64,000 nt of DNA from Microlunatus parietis (GTDB taxonomy: Bacteria; Actinomycetota; Actinomycetes; Propionibacteriales; Propionibacteriaceae): assembly GCF_013407955.1 (NCBI RefSeq), contig NZ_JACCBU010000001.1:2914001-2978000 (forward strand), written 5' to 3'. The translations under genes were made by a program, and so were the position numbers. Position 1 is the stretch's first letter; each line of letters begins with the position of its first letter. The notes under the pieces were generated by a model. It worked only from the letters and a program-made list of their open reading frames with translations, was not told the DNA's origin and made no database searches. Below are positions 16,685-24,832 of the stretch, in pieces.

Positions 16685-17473
16685 TCAGCCGACAGCCGCT
16701 CGGGTGAACGAGGCCAGCTCGGCGGCCATCGGTTCCGGTGCCCAGGCATGGTTCGCGCCGGGCATCTCCTTCTTGATCGCCCCCGGGATCGCCGCGACGA
16801 CCGAATCGGCCGCAACCCGCATTTCGTCGAAAGTTTGCTCTCCGTACACGATCTGGACCGGGATCCTGATCTTGGCGAACACCTCCGCCTGCGGCCCCGA
16901 GTCGGTCCAGACCAGCGCCTCGCCGTCGGCCCGGTAGCTGATCACCTGTGCCACGAAGGCCGGATACATCGGGTCCTTCTTCGACTCGGCCAGCCACTCC
17001 GGCGGCATGTCCTTCATGTAGTGCGCCAGCGCGCCGTCAAGATCACCGGCGTCCATCCGCCGCTCCACCTCGGCGATCCAGTCGGCCGCCTCGCCCGTGG
17101 GAGCGATCGGCGCCTCCCATAGCGCCAGGCCTGCGACCGGCAGTCCACGGTCCGCCGCGGCGAGCGAGATCGCGCAGCCCGACGAATGGCCGCAGAGCAC
17201 GGCCCGGCCACCGGCGATGTCGATCAAGGAAGTGAGGGCGGCCAGTTCGCGATCCAGCCCGATCCGGCCGTCACCCTCGCTCTCGCCGCGCCCGATCCGG
17301 TCGTACACGATCGTGGTCAGGCCGAGCGCAGCGGCGCGTTCGGCGGTCTCGGTCGTCCACGGGTCGATCGCCCGGAACGGGCCGGCGCCGGCGACGAACA
17401 CTAGGCCGGGGCCGCTGCCTCGCTTGTCGTACGCGATCCGGTCCCCCAGCGATGTGGTCACGAACTCGGTCAT
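16685..17473 (-). CDS. Alpha/beta hydrolase
   Basis: 262 residues. The nucleophile elbow is G95-H-S97-S-G99 (VLCGHSSGCAISL); the likely catalytic His is in PGANHAWAPE near the end and the acid in the VYGEQTFDEMR region. The start at 17473 has TTGGAGG upstream. It diverges from a TetR gene across a 94-bp region with two repeated operator-like sites, so it is probably the gene that TetR represses. Substrate unknown. Confidence 0.88.
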   Translation of the reverse strand: MTEFVTTSLGDRIAYDKRGSGPGLVFVAGAGPFRAIDPWTTETAERAAALGLTTIVYDRIGRGESEGDGRIGLDRELAALTSLIDIAGGRAVLCGHSSGCAISLAAADRGLPVAGLALWEAPIAPTGEAADWIAEVERRMDAGDLDGALAHYMKDMPPEWLAESKKDPMYPAFVAQVISYRADGEALVWTDSGPQAEVFAKIRIPVQIVYGEQTFDEMRVAADSVVAAIPGAIKKEMPGANHAWAPEPMAAELASFTRAAVG

Positions 17474-17486
17474 CAGATCCTCCAAA

Positions 17487-17530
17487 ACTAGACCGTCCAG
17501 TACTGGGAACGAGACTAGACTGTCCAGTAC
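17487..17530 (+). promoter_or_regulatory. Tandem TetR operator candidates
   Basis: ACTAGACyGTCCAGTAC occurs twice as a direct repeat (17487-17503 and 17514-17530), 27 bp apart. Each copy holds the near-palindrome TAGACnGTCCA, a typical TetR half-site arrangement. They fill the region between the divergent hydrolase and TetR starts, so one protein could control both genes. Confidence 0.7.
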
Positions 17531-17567
17531 ACTTCTGGCAACAGCAGCCGAGATCGAGGAGATCACG

Positions 17568-18248
17568 ATGCCGAGAACAACCGCCGGAACCGAATCCCGG
17601 TCCGACCGCAAGCACCGGGCGATCCTGGATGCGGCCAGCACGATCTTCCTCAGTCACGGCTATCTCGGCACCAACATGGATCTGATCGCCGCCGAGGCCA
17701 AGACCTCGAAACAGACCGTCTACAAGCATTTCGGCAGCAAGGAGGCCTTGTTCGTCGAGATCGTCACGTCAATCACCGACACCGCCGGTGACCGGGTGCA
17801 CAACGACCGACCGGGAATCGGCGACGATCCGGACGTCGACGAACTGCTTCGGGAGTACGCCGAGCGCCAGTTGATCATCGTGCTGCAGCCGCAGGTGCTC
17901 CAGCTGCGCCGGATCGTGATCGGCGAGGCCGGACGCTTCCCGGAACTGGCCCGGGTGCTCTACGAACGGGGACCGAAGCGGGCCATCGGCGAACTCACCT
18001 CGCTCTTCACCGAACTCCGCGACCGCGGACTGCTGCCGATCGACGACCCGGCCCGCGAGGCGGCGCGCTTCAACTGGTTGATCATGGCCGAACCGCTCAA
18101 CCGCGGCATGCTGCTCGGCGACGGGGCGGTCCCGACCCGAGCCCAGCTGCGCCGCCATGTCGCCGACGCGGTGCGCTTCTTCCTGGCCGCCTGCCACACT
18201 GGTGACCCGCACACCGCGAAACGATCAAGGACGAGGACCAGGGCATGA
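17568..18248 (+). CDS. TetR-family regulator
   Basis: 226 residues. The N-terminal helix-turn-helix domain (AILDAASTIFLSHGYLGTNM ... KTSKQTVYKHFGSKEALF) is a classic TetR_N. The C-terminal part resembles AefR-like domains (LRRIVIGEAGRFPELARVLY). ATG 17568 has GAGGAG upstream. The gene overlaps the following methyltransferase by 4 bp. It likely represses the divergent hydrolase and its own operon through the tandem sites at 17487-17530. Confidence 0.92.
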   Translation: MPRTTAGTESRSDRKHRAILDAASTIFLSHGYLGTNMDLIAAEAKTSKQTVYKHFGSKEALFVEIVTSITDTAGDRVHNDRPGIGDDPDVDELLREYAERQLIIVLQPQVLQLRRIVIGEAGRFPELARVLYERGPKRAIGELTSLFTELRDRGLLPIDDPAREAARFNWLIMAEPLNRGMLLGDGAVPTRAQLRRHVADAVRFFLAACHTGDPHTAKRSRTRTRA

Positions 18249-18868
18249 CGGATGATCTTCGAGCCGAGCGCGAGACCCAGCTCCGGACCTTCTACGCCAA
18301 GGAGGTGACCACCCGCGCCGCTCGGGTGTACGCCGGGCGCCGGGACGAGTTGCGGGCCGAGTTCATCGAGTTGCTCGGGACCGAGCAGCGCAGCGATCTT
18401 CTGGAGGTCGGCTGCGGAGCGGGTCAGGACGGCAGTGCCTTCGCGGCGGCCGGGCTCAGGTACACCGGGGTCGATCTGACTCCCGAGTCCGTCGCGTACT
18501 GCCGGGGCCTCGGGCTGCAGGCCGAGGTGGCGTCGGCCCTGGACCTGCCGTTCCCGGACGGAACCTTCGAGGCGGCCTGGACGATGAGCACGCTGATGCA
18601 TCTGGCGCCGGATGATCAAGCTCGCGCCGTCGCCGAACTGGCCCGGGTGCTGCGGTCCGGATCGCCGCTCGCGGTGGGAGTCTGGGGCAGCCCTGCGCCC
18701 GACGAGAGAACCCATACGAACGAGTTCGGCGACCGGTACTTCGCCACCACCGACGATGATCACCGGCGCACCATGCTGAGCGCCGTCGGCACCGTCGAGC
18801 GCTTCGAGACCTGGCCCGACGACCGCTCCGATCGTCACTACCAGTGGGCGGTGGTCCGGATCCACTGA
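18245..18868 (+). CDS. SAM-dependent methyltransferase
   Basis: 207 residues, class I Rossmann methyltransferase. Motif I is LLEVGCGAGQDGSAFA, the acidic residue follows in TGVDLTPESV, and motif II is GTFEAAWTMSTLMHL. Coupled to the TetR gene (ATGA overlap), so it is probably co-regulated with it. The substrate cannot be named from sequence. Confidence 0.88.
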   Translation: MTDDLRAERETQLRTFYAKEVTTRAARVYAGRRDELRAEFIELLGTEQRSDLLEVGCGAGQDGSAFAAAGLRYTGVDLTPESVAYCRGLGLQAEVASALDLPFPDGTFEAAWTMSTLMHLAPDDQARAVAELARVLRSGSPLAVGVWGSPAPDERTHTNEFGDRYFATTDDDHRRTMLSAVGTVERFETWPDDRSDRHYQWAVVRIH

Positions 18869-18899
18869 GCCTGTCGGTGGCGGCTGGCAGCATCGGGTC

Positions 18900-19532
18900 A
18901 TGGCATTCTCCGGTTGGCCGCGCGAGGCCTTCGACGTGCTGGCCCGGCTCCAGGGCGACCCGTCGCCGAGCGAACGAGAGGCCGTCCGGCCGGAACGGGA
19001 AGGGCTGGTGCGACGGCCGATGGTGGCGTTGCTGCAGGACCTGGCGGAGCGGGATCAGGCCTACGCCGATCATTCGGTCTGGCGGTATGCAACGACCGTG
19101 CCGGCGTGGCAGCGGCAGGGTGCGGCGATCAGGCTCGAGCGCAACGTCGAGCTCGGGATCAGTCTCGACCTCGACGGCCTCCGCGTGCAGGGTGCCTGGT
19201 GGTACGCACCGCCGGAGCAGCGGGACCGCTATCGCGACGCGGTCGCCGGCAAGCCGGGAGTCCACCTTGAACGAGCCGTACGAACACTGCGGCGGCGATC
19301 GTTCACCGTCGGTGGGGACGTCATGGTTCGGGTGCCGCGCGGCTACCCGGCCGATCACCCGCGAGCTCTGCTGCTCCGGCACCGTTCGGTGATCGCAGCC
19401 CGCCGGCTCGGCACCGGCGCCTGGCTGCACCAGGCCACGGCCCTCGATCACGTCCAGGCGGCCGCCGAGGAGCTCCGCCCGCTGCTGGAGTGGTTCTGCG
19501 ACCACGTGGCCGGGATCCCGACCGAGCCCTGA
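18900..19532 (+). CDS. DUF2461 family protein
   Basis: 210 residues. The opening FSGWPREAFDVLARLQ and the central EGLVRRPMVALLQDLA match the layout of DUF2461 proteins (TIGR02453). The fold is uncharacterised biochemically. It is 31 bp after the methyltransferase on the same strand, with no strong ribosome-binding site seen. Confidence 0.7.
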   Translation: MAFSGWPREAFDVLARLQGDPSPSEREAVRPEREGLVRRPMVALLQDLAERDQAYADHSVWRYATTVPAWQRQGAAIRLERNVELGISLDLDGLRVQGAWWYAPPEQRDRYRDAVAGKPGVHLERAVRTLRRRSFTVGGDVMVRVPRGYPADHPRALLLRHRSVIAARRLGTGAWLHQATALDHVQAAAEELRPLLEWFCDHVAGIPTEP

Positions 19533-19543
19533 ACTGTGCCGCC

Positions 19544-19599
19544 CTTGATCGGCTAACGTTGTTAGCTTATGGTTGAGCTAACAACGTTAGCCGATCAAG
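19544..19599 (+). promoter_or_regulatory. 56-bp perfect inverted repeat, likely TetR operator
   Basis: 24-bp arms 19544-19567 and 19576-19599 are exact reverse complements around the loop TATGGTTG. Each arm itself contains the shorter palindrome GCTAACGTTGTTAGC. So there are two operator-like dyads arranged as mirror images, 12 bp ahead of the start of a reductase gene that is cotranscribed with a TetR gene. Autorepression by that TetR is the simplest reading. Confidence 0.75.
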
Positions 19600-19611
19600 A
19601 GTTGGAGCACC

Positions 19612-20076
19612 ATGACCGCCGCGCAGACGTACTACCGCGAACCGGGCTGGATCACCAAGCGGATCTTCAACCCACTGATCGCCGGGCTGACCCGCCTCGG
19701 CATCAGCGTCTGGGGGTCGAGAGTCCTGGAGGTCCGTGGACGCACCAGCGGTGAACCGCGCCAGGTCCCGGTCAACCTGCTGCGGTACGAGGGTGAGGCT
19801 TACCTGGTCGCCCCGCGCGGGCAGGCCCAGTGGGTCCGCAACGTCCGGGCCGACGGCGGCCGGCTCGACCTGCTGCTCGGCAAACGCCGGGAGCACTGGC
19901 TGGCCGTCGAGCTGGACGACGAGGAGAAGCTGCCGGTGCTCAAGGCGTACCTGCGCAAGTGGAAGGCCGAGGTCGGCGTGTTCTTCGACGGCGTCGACGC
20001 CGACTCGCCCGAGTCCGAGCTGCGCCGGATCGCGCCCCGCCACCCGGCCTTTCGACTGGAACGCCGTCGCGGATGA
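19612..20076 (+). CDS. Nitroreductase/quinone reductase, deazaflavin (F420)-dependent Ddn type
   Basis: 154 residues, the usual length for Ddn-like split-barrel proteins. LEVRGRTSGEPRQVPVNLLR and YLVAPRGQAQWVRNVRA are family landmarks. Such enzymes use reduced F420 (some FMN or heme) to reduce quinones or nitro compounds. TTGGAG precedes ATG 19612. The stop overlaps the start of a TetR gene (ATGA). The large dyad upstream suggests that the TetR represses both genes until a toxic quinone-like inducer appears. Confidence 0.85.
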   Translation: MTAAQTYYREPGWITKRIFNPLIAGLTRLGISVWGSRVLEVRGRTSGEPRQVPVNLLRYEGEAYLVAPRGQAQWVRNVRADGGRLDLLLGKRREHWLAVELDDEEKLPVLKAYLRKWKAEVGVFFDGVDADSPESELRRIAPRHPAFRLERRRG

Positions 20077-20651
20077 GCAAGCCTGTCGCCCTGGACCGGG
20101 TCGCGCCGCGGCCGACGCCGCGGGCCCTGACCCCGCGCACGGCGGAGATCGTCGCGGCCGCCCGCGACCTGCTCGAGGCCGAGGGCAGGGCCGCGATGAC
20201 GATGCGCCGGATCGCGGAACGGTTGGAGATCCGGGCGCCCTCGCTGTACAAACACCTGCCCGGCAAGGGATCCCTGGAATCGTTGGTCGTCGAGGCCGGC
20301 TTGTTCGCCAGCGGCGACGCGCTGCACCGGGCCCTCGACCGGCCCGGTCGCCGTACTCCGATCGCCGCCCTGCTGGCCGCGTACCGGAAGCACGGCCGGG
20401 ACCACCCCAACCTCTACCGGCTGATCACGGCCGCCGACTTCCCGCGCTCGGACCTGGTGGACGGGTTGGAGAACTGGGCCGGCGAGCCGTTCTTCCGGGC
20501 GGTCGGCGAACCGTACGCGGCGCAGGCGCTCTGGTCCTTCGCGCACGGCACGATGATCCTCGAACTGGACGAACGGTTCCTGGCCGGCTCGCAGCTGGAC
20601 CGGACCTGGTCGGCCGGAGTCCGGGCCTTCTCAGCGATCATGGAGTCTTGA
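20073..20651 (+). CDS. TetR-family regulator with WHG-type C-terminal domain
   Basis: 192 residues. N-terminal helix-turn-helix with AAARDLLEAEGRAAMTMRR and RAPSLYKHLPGKGSLESL. The C-terminal segment ALWSFAHGTMILELDERF matches the WHG-type TetR_C_13 pattern. It is translationally coupled to the reductase gene and probably binds the 56-bp dyad at 19544-19599. Its 3' end overlaps the convergent phosphatase gene by 14 bp. Confidence 0.9.
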   Translation: MSKPVALDRVAPRPTPRALTPRTAEIVAAARDLLEAEGRAAMTMRRIAERLEIRAPSLYKHLPGKGSLESLVVEAGLFASGDALHRALDRPGRRTPIAALLAAYRKHGRDHPNLYRLITAADFPRSDLVDGLENWAGEPFFRAVGEPYAAQALWSFAHGTMILELDERFLAGSQLDRTWSAGVRAFSAIMES

Positions 20652-21423
20652 TCAACTCGATCAGCGGACCGGCCAGTTCCGGCGAGGTGGCGATGGTCGC
20701 CGACGACGCCAGCCCGTGGTCGCTCCCGTCGGCGTCGACCACGACGGCACCCGCCTCGCGCGCGATGATCACCCCGGCCGACACGTCCCACGGCTTGTTG
20801 GACAGCAGTACGTTCGCGCCGAGCCGCCCCGCGGCGACCCAGGCCAGATCGATGGCCGCCGAGCCGAGCATCCGGATCCGTTCCACCCGAGCGGCCAGCC
20901 GGCCCATGATCGCGAGCCGCCGCGCATTGCCCTCGTCGACGTCCGGCCCGGTCGCGAAGTCGCCGATGCTGATCATGATCTCGGCCAGATCGAGGGCGGG
21001 CGAGACCTTGATCGGCTGATCATTGAGCCGGGCACCGTCGCCCGCGCGCGCCGTGAACCGCTCGCCCAGGAACGGGAGGTCGATCACCCCGATCACCGGA
21101 CGGCCTTCGTCCAGCAGGGCCAGCGAGACCCCGCAGAGCGGCAGGCCGTGCACCTGATTCGACGTGCCGTCAACGGGATCGAGCACCCAGGTCGGCCCGT
21201 CCGCCGCCCCGTGGTTGCCCTCCTCCTCGCCGAGGAACCCGAACTCCGGGGTCGCCACCGCCAGGTGCTCCCGGACCGCCCGCTCGATCGCGACGTCCAG
21301 CTCGGACGCGTAGTCACGATCCTTCTTCGCCGTGACCCGGCCCACCTGCCGGTCCCGCAGCAGCCGCCCGCCGATCGTCGCCGCTTCCTCCGCGATCGCA
21401 TGCAGCCGAGCCAGCTTCGTCAT
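20638..21423 (-). CDS. Inositol-monophosphatase-family phosphatase
   Basis: 261 residues. The metal-binding motifs are GEEEG (FGFLGEEEGNHG), WVLDPVDGTSN and WDVSAGVIIAREAGA, all intact, so it should be an active Mg-dependent, Li-sensitive-type phosphatase. Family members act on inositol phosphate, histidinol phosphate or fructose 1,6-bisphosphate. The start at 21423 has GGGAGG nine bases upstream. It is followed by a 14-bp tail overlap with the TetR gene. Confidence 0.9.
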   Translation of the reverse strand: MTKLARLHAIAEEAATIGGRLLRDRQVGRVTAKKDRDYASELDVAIERAVREHLAVATPEFGFLGEEEGNHGAADGPTWVLDPVDGTSNQVHGLPLCGVSLALLDEGRPVIGVIDLPFLGERFTARAGDGARLNDQPIKVSPALDLAEIMISIGDFATGPDVDEGNARRLAIMGRLAARVERIRMLGSAAIDLAWVAAGRLGANVLLSNKPWDVSAGVIIAREAGAVVVDADGSDHGLASSATIATSPELAGPLIELIKTP

Positions 21424-21477
21424 GGCCCCCATCCTCCCGGCCGCGACCCGTCGGCCGGCGACCGGGTGCGCAACGCC

Positions 21478-21792
21478 TCAGATCGTCTTGGCGAACTCGC
21501 GGTCGACGACTCGTTCGAAGATCGATTCCGCACCGTAGAGCCGGAGCAGGCCGAACGCGGTGTGCAGGAGATCCTCGACCTCGTCGGCCAGGGCGGCCAC
21601 CTCGCCGTCGCCGTGCTTGGCGATCTTCGCCGGGGCGCCCTCCAGCCGTTGCACCTCGACCGCGATCTCGCCGAGTTCCTCGGTGAGCCGGGCCAGGTAG
21701 CCGAGCGGCGTGTTGCCCTCCGGGAAGCGAGCCGCGTAACGGTCTGCGATGGCGTACACCTGGGCGAATCGATCATGCCGGAGATCACTCAT
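21478..21792 (-). CDS. MazG-like nucleotide pyrophosphohydrolase-type protein
   Basis: 104 residues, all-alpha. LARLTEELGEIAVEVQRLEG and ALADEVEDLLHTAFGLLRLY give the paired ExxE...ExxD helices of the MazG/all-alpha NTP-PPase fold. It may clear non-canonical nucleotides. The start at 21792 places the family N-terminus well; a longer frame to 21924 runs antisense through the next gene. Confidence 0.7.
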   Translation of the reverse strand: MSDLRHDRFAQVYAIADRYAARFPEGNTPLGYLARLTEELGEIAVEVQRLEGAPAKIAKHGDGEVAALADEVEDLLHTAFGLLRLYGAESIFERVVDREFAKTI

Positions 21793-21829
21793 CGGACCAC
21801 CGTAAGCAATCGGACGCCTTCCGCGGTGA

Positions 21830-22378
21830 TCAGGTACGGAAGGCGTAGGAGCGAATCCGGTGCCAGCCGGTCGCACCTTCCGTGCTGTCGATCGCCGGTC
21901 CGGACCAGAGTTCGACATGATCAAGCTGCTGCTCGAACGGCAGCCTGGTCAGGACCCGCTGCTCGGCGGCACGCAGCTCCTCGATCGGGTGTTCCATGCC
22001 GACAGTCAGATGCGGTACGACCTCGGCGAACTCACCGCCGTACGGCAGCAGGTCCGAGTAGGCTGCGGTCACGCGCTTGATCAACTCCAGGACCGGCGCC
22101 GGGTCGTCCGGGGCGACGTACAGCACCCGCTCACCGAACCAGCCGGTCCGGCTGCCGCGCAGCAGGAAGGGCTCGGCCGTGCCGAAGATCCGGCTCAGCG
22201 TCCGGTGATCATGGTCGTCGATCTCGTCCGGCGGCTTGAACGGATAGAGCACCGTGACGTGCGCGAGCAGGCCCTCGACGACACCGTCCACGGCCCCGGA
22301 GATCACCGGTTCCGCCTCCGGACAAGCCAGCAACAGCGCCGTCTCCCAGGTACTCGCCACGAGCACACTGAACCACAT
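21830..22378 (-). CDS. 2'-5' RNA ligase / LigT-like phosphoesterase family
   Basis: 182 residues. Two HxT-type motifs, HVTVLYPF (about residue 40) and HLTVGM (about residue 121), mark the 2H phosphoesterase fold. Cellular substrates of bacterial members are mostly unknown (cyclic phosphate ends of RNA are favoured). No strong ribosome-binding site precedes the ATG at 22378, so the start is uncertain. Confidence 0.8.
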   Translation of the reverse strand: MWFSVLVASTWETALLLACPEAEPVISGAVDGVVEGLLAHVTVLYPFKPPDEIDDHDHRTLSRIFGTAEPFLLRGSRTGWFGERVLYVAPDDPAPVLELIKRVTAAYSDLLPYGGEFAEVVPHLTVGMEHPIEELRAAEQRVLTRLPFEQQLDHVELWSGPAIDSTEGATGWHRIRSYAFRT

Positions 22379-22439
22379 CCGCCGGCGGGCCCCCGCCGTT
22401 CCGCGGGGTCCGGCGGGATCGTCCCCAGTCAGCGGCAGA

Positions 22440-23297
22440 TCAGGCGGTCCGGGTCAGGCTCCAGAGCGCACCGATCAGGGGACGGCGCAGGTCGGCCCGG
22501 CGGACGCAGAGGCCGATGGTGTGCGATTCCAGCGCCGGCTTCGCCGCGACCTCGGTCAGCTTGTCGGCCGACGTCGACCGCTCCAGCACCAGTCGCGGCA
22601 CCACCCCGGTCCCGTAGCCGAGCGCGACCAGGGCGAGCAGGCCCTCGTGCCCGTCCGGTTCGGCGGCGATCACCGGCCTGATCCCGGCCCGACGGAACCA
22701 GCGGAAGGCGGCTTCGCGGACCAGCCCGCGCGCCGGTACGACGAACGCCGGAGGGTCGTCCGGATCGAGGCGTCGCTTCGAACCCCGGGCCGTCACCAGC
22801 ACAAGATCCGTCACCGCGACGGTCCTGGTGATCATGGTCTGGGGCAGCCGGGCCGGGATGCCGGCCACCGCCGCGTCGACCTCGCCCTCGTCCAGCCGGG
22901 CCAGCGCGGTCGCCGCGTCCCCGGTCCGCAGGTCCAGCCGGAGTTGCGGATGGGCTGCGCGAACCGGCGCCAGCAGTTCGGGCAGCAAGGCCTGGCAGGC
23001 CGTCACCGTGGCGAACAGCCGGAGTTCGCCGGCCAGGTCGGCCGGTTCGCCGCCACCGGCCCGGAAGTCGGCCCAGAGCGTGAGGGTCTGCTCCGCGTAC
23101 GTCTGGAAGCGTTGCCCGTCGGCGGTCAGCGCGACCCCGCGCGGCCCGCGATCGAACAGCCGCGCACCGGCCTGCCGCTCCAGCCGTTGGATCGTCCGGG
23201 TCAGCGTCGCCGCGCTGACGTGGCACTCGAGGCTGGTCCGGCCGAAGTTCAGCGTGCCGGCCAGGTGCAGGAACAGCTCCAGTTCACGATGTTCCAT
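22440..23297 (-). CDS. ilvY: LysR-family regulator IlvY
   Basis: 285 residues. The N-terminal winged helix ELELFLHLAGTLNFGRTSLE and RTIQRLERQAGARLFDRGPR is LysR type. Similarity runs along the whole of enterobacterial IlvY (VTACQALLPELLAPVRAAHP, GDAATALARLDEGEVDAAVA, GHEGLLALVALGYGTGVVPR). IlvY activates ilvC when acetolactate or acetohydroxybutyrate accumulates. Here it diverges from ilvC with 74 bp between starts and a matching operator at 23330-23344, the classic arrangement. Confidence 0.88.
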   Translation of the reverse strand: MEHRELELFLHLAGTLNFGRTSLECHVSAATLTRTIQRLERQAGARLFDRGPRGVALTADGQRFQTYAEQTLTLWADFRAGGGEPADLAGELRLFATVTACQALLPELLAPVRAAHPQLRLDLRTGDAATALARLDEGEVDAAVAGIPARLPQTMITRTVAVTDLVLVTARGSKRRLDPDDPPAFVVPARGLVREAAFRWFRRAGIRPVIAAEPDGHEGLLALVALGYGTGVVPRLVLERSTSADKLTEVAAKPALESHTIGLCVRRADLRRPLIGALWSLTRTA

Positions 23298-23329
23298 CTT
23301 TCACTCTCCGCAACGGTGCGATGCGATTC

Positions 23330-23344
23330 TTGCGCTTGTCGCAA
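23330..23344 (+). promoter_or_regulatory. IlvY operator candidate
   Basis: TTGCGCTTGTCGCAA is a perfect 5-bp-arm inverted repeat that contains the LysR signature T-N11-A. It lies in the divergent ilvY-ilvC region. Enterobacterial IlvY sites also carry TTGC/GCAA arms. Confidence 0.65.
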
Positions 23345-23371
23345 TGATGGCATCAGTCGTTGACTGGGGGC

Positions 23372-24832
23372 ATGAACTTCACCTCGTCGATCTTCAGCAC
23401 CGAGACCATGATCGTTCCCGGCGGCACCGAGACGATCCTGCGCGGCGGCCGGGATCTGTTCCCGCTGCTTCCCGAGGCGCTGCACGGCGTCCGGCGGATC
23501 GGCGTGATCGGCTGGGGGCCGCAGGGACGCGCCCAGGCCAAGAACCTGCGCGATTCGCTCGCCGGCACCGAGATCAGCGTCACGGTCGGGCTCCGACAGG
23601 GCTCGGCCTCCGTCGAGGACGCCCGCAGCCACGGCTTCACCGAGGAGAACGGGACCCTCGGCGACTGGCTCGCGGTCGCCGCCGACTCTGACCTGGTGAT
23701 CTTGCTCATCGCCGATGCCGCGTTGGCCGAGCACCACCGGGAGATCTTCGACGTGCTCAAGCCGGGCGCCACGATCGGGCTCTCGCACGGCTTCCTGCTG
23801 GGTCATCTGCGGGCCAGCGGCAGCGACTTCCCGGTCGGTCACCCGGTGATCGCGGTCTGCCCGAAGGGGATGGGCGATTCGGTCCGCCGGCTGTACGAGC
23901 AGGGCGCGACGATCAACGGCGCCGGGATCAACGCGAGCATCGCCGTGCACGCGGACCCGGACGGGCACGCGACCGACCGCGCACTGGCCTGGTCAGTCGG
24001 GCTCGGTTCGCCGTACACGTTCGCGACCACGCTCGCCGACGAGTACCGGTCCGACATCGTCGGCGAGCGAGGGATCCTGCTCGGCGCCGTACACGGCCTG
24101 GTCGAGGCGCTCTATCGGCAGTTCTTGATCAACGGTGCCGACCCGGTGACCGCCTACCGCCGCTCGACCGAGTCCGTCACCGGCCCGATCGCGCGGACCA
24201 TTTCCGAGTCCGGCCTGCCCGCCGTCCGGGCCGGGCTGTCCGAAGTTGATCAAGACCTGTTCGACCGGGCCTATGCGGCCGGTTACGGGCCAGCCCGGGA
24301 GATCATCGCGGAGATCTACGACGAGGTGGCCGACGGCACCGAGTTGCGCAGCGTGATCCTGGCCGACGGGCGGCTGGCGACGCGGCCGATGTCGAAGATC
24401 GGCGGCAGCCCGATGTGGTCGCACAGCGACGCGGCGCACGCGTTGCGGGACAGTGAGCCGGCCCCGGTCGACCCGGTCACGGCCGGACTGTTTGTGGCGA
24501 CCATGATCGCCCAGGTCGACGAGTTCGCCGAGCGCGGCCACGCGTGGTCGGAGATCGTCAACGAGTCGATCATCGAGGCGGTCGACTCCCTGCTGCCGTA
24601 CATGCACGCGCGGGATGTCGCCTTCATGGTGGACAACTGCTCCCGAACCGCCCGGCTGGGCACCCGCCGCTGGGGACCACGCTTCCAGGCCGCGTACGAG
24701 CAGCTGGCGCTGCCTGGCCTGGACCGGCCCGCCGATCCGGCGTTGATCAAGGGGTTCCTGGACAACCCGGTGCACGAGGCGCTCGCGGTGGCGGCGAAGC
24801 TCCGGCCCTCGGTGGACATCTCCGTTTCTTGA
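23372..24832 (+). CDS. ilvC: Ketol-acid reductoisomerase, long class II, plant-like
   Basis: 486 residues, against about 330-340 for the short class I enzyme usual in actinobacteria. It makes 2,3-dihydroxy-isovalerate in valine and isoleucine synthesis, using NADPH and Mg. The NADPH site is IGVIGWGPQGRAQAKNLRDS; metal-site region YRSDIVGERGILLGAVHGLV; the duplicated C-terminal domain is present. From memory, blocks such as ETILRGGRDLFPLLPEA, LGLSHGFLLGHL-like, CPKGMGxSVRRLY, FMVDNCSxTARLG and the end LRPSVDIS match chloroplast enzymes far better than E. coli IlvC. ATG 23372 has GGGGG close upstream. It lies next to ilvY, not the usual ilvB-ilvN-ilvC cluster. Confidence 0.93.
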   Translation: MNFTSSIFSTETMIVPGGTETILRGGRDLFPLLPEALHGVRRIGVIGWGPQGRAQAKNLRDSLAGTEISVTVGLRQGSASVEDARSHGFTEENGTLGDWLAVAADSDLVILLIADAALAEHHREIFDVLKPGATIGLSHGFLLGHLRASGSDFPVGHPVIAVCPKGMGDSVRRLYEQGATINGAGINASIAVHADPDGHATDRALAWSVGLGSPYTFATTLADEYRSDIVGERGILLGAVHGLVEALYRQFLINGADPVTAYRRSTESVTGPIARTISESGLPAVRAGLSEVDQDLFDRAYAAGYGPAREIIAEIYDEVADGTELRSVILADGRLATRPMSKIGGSPMWSHSDAAHALRDSEPAPVDPVTAGLFVATMIAQVDEFAERGHAWSEIVNESIIEAVDSLLPYMHARDVAFMVDNCSRTARLGTRRWGPRFQAAYEQLALPGLDRPADPALIKGFLDNPVHEALAVAAKLRPSVDISVS

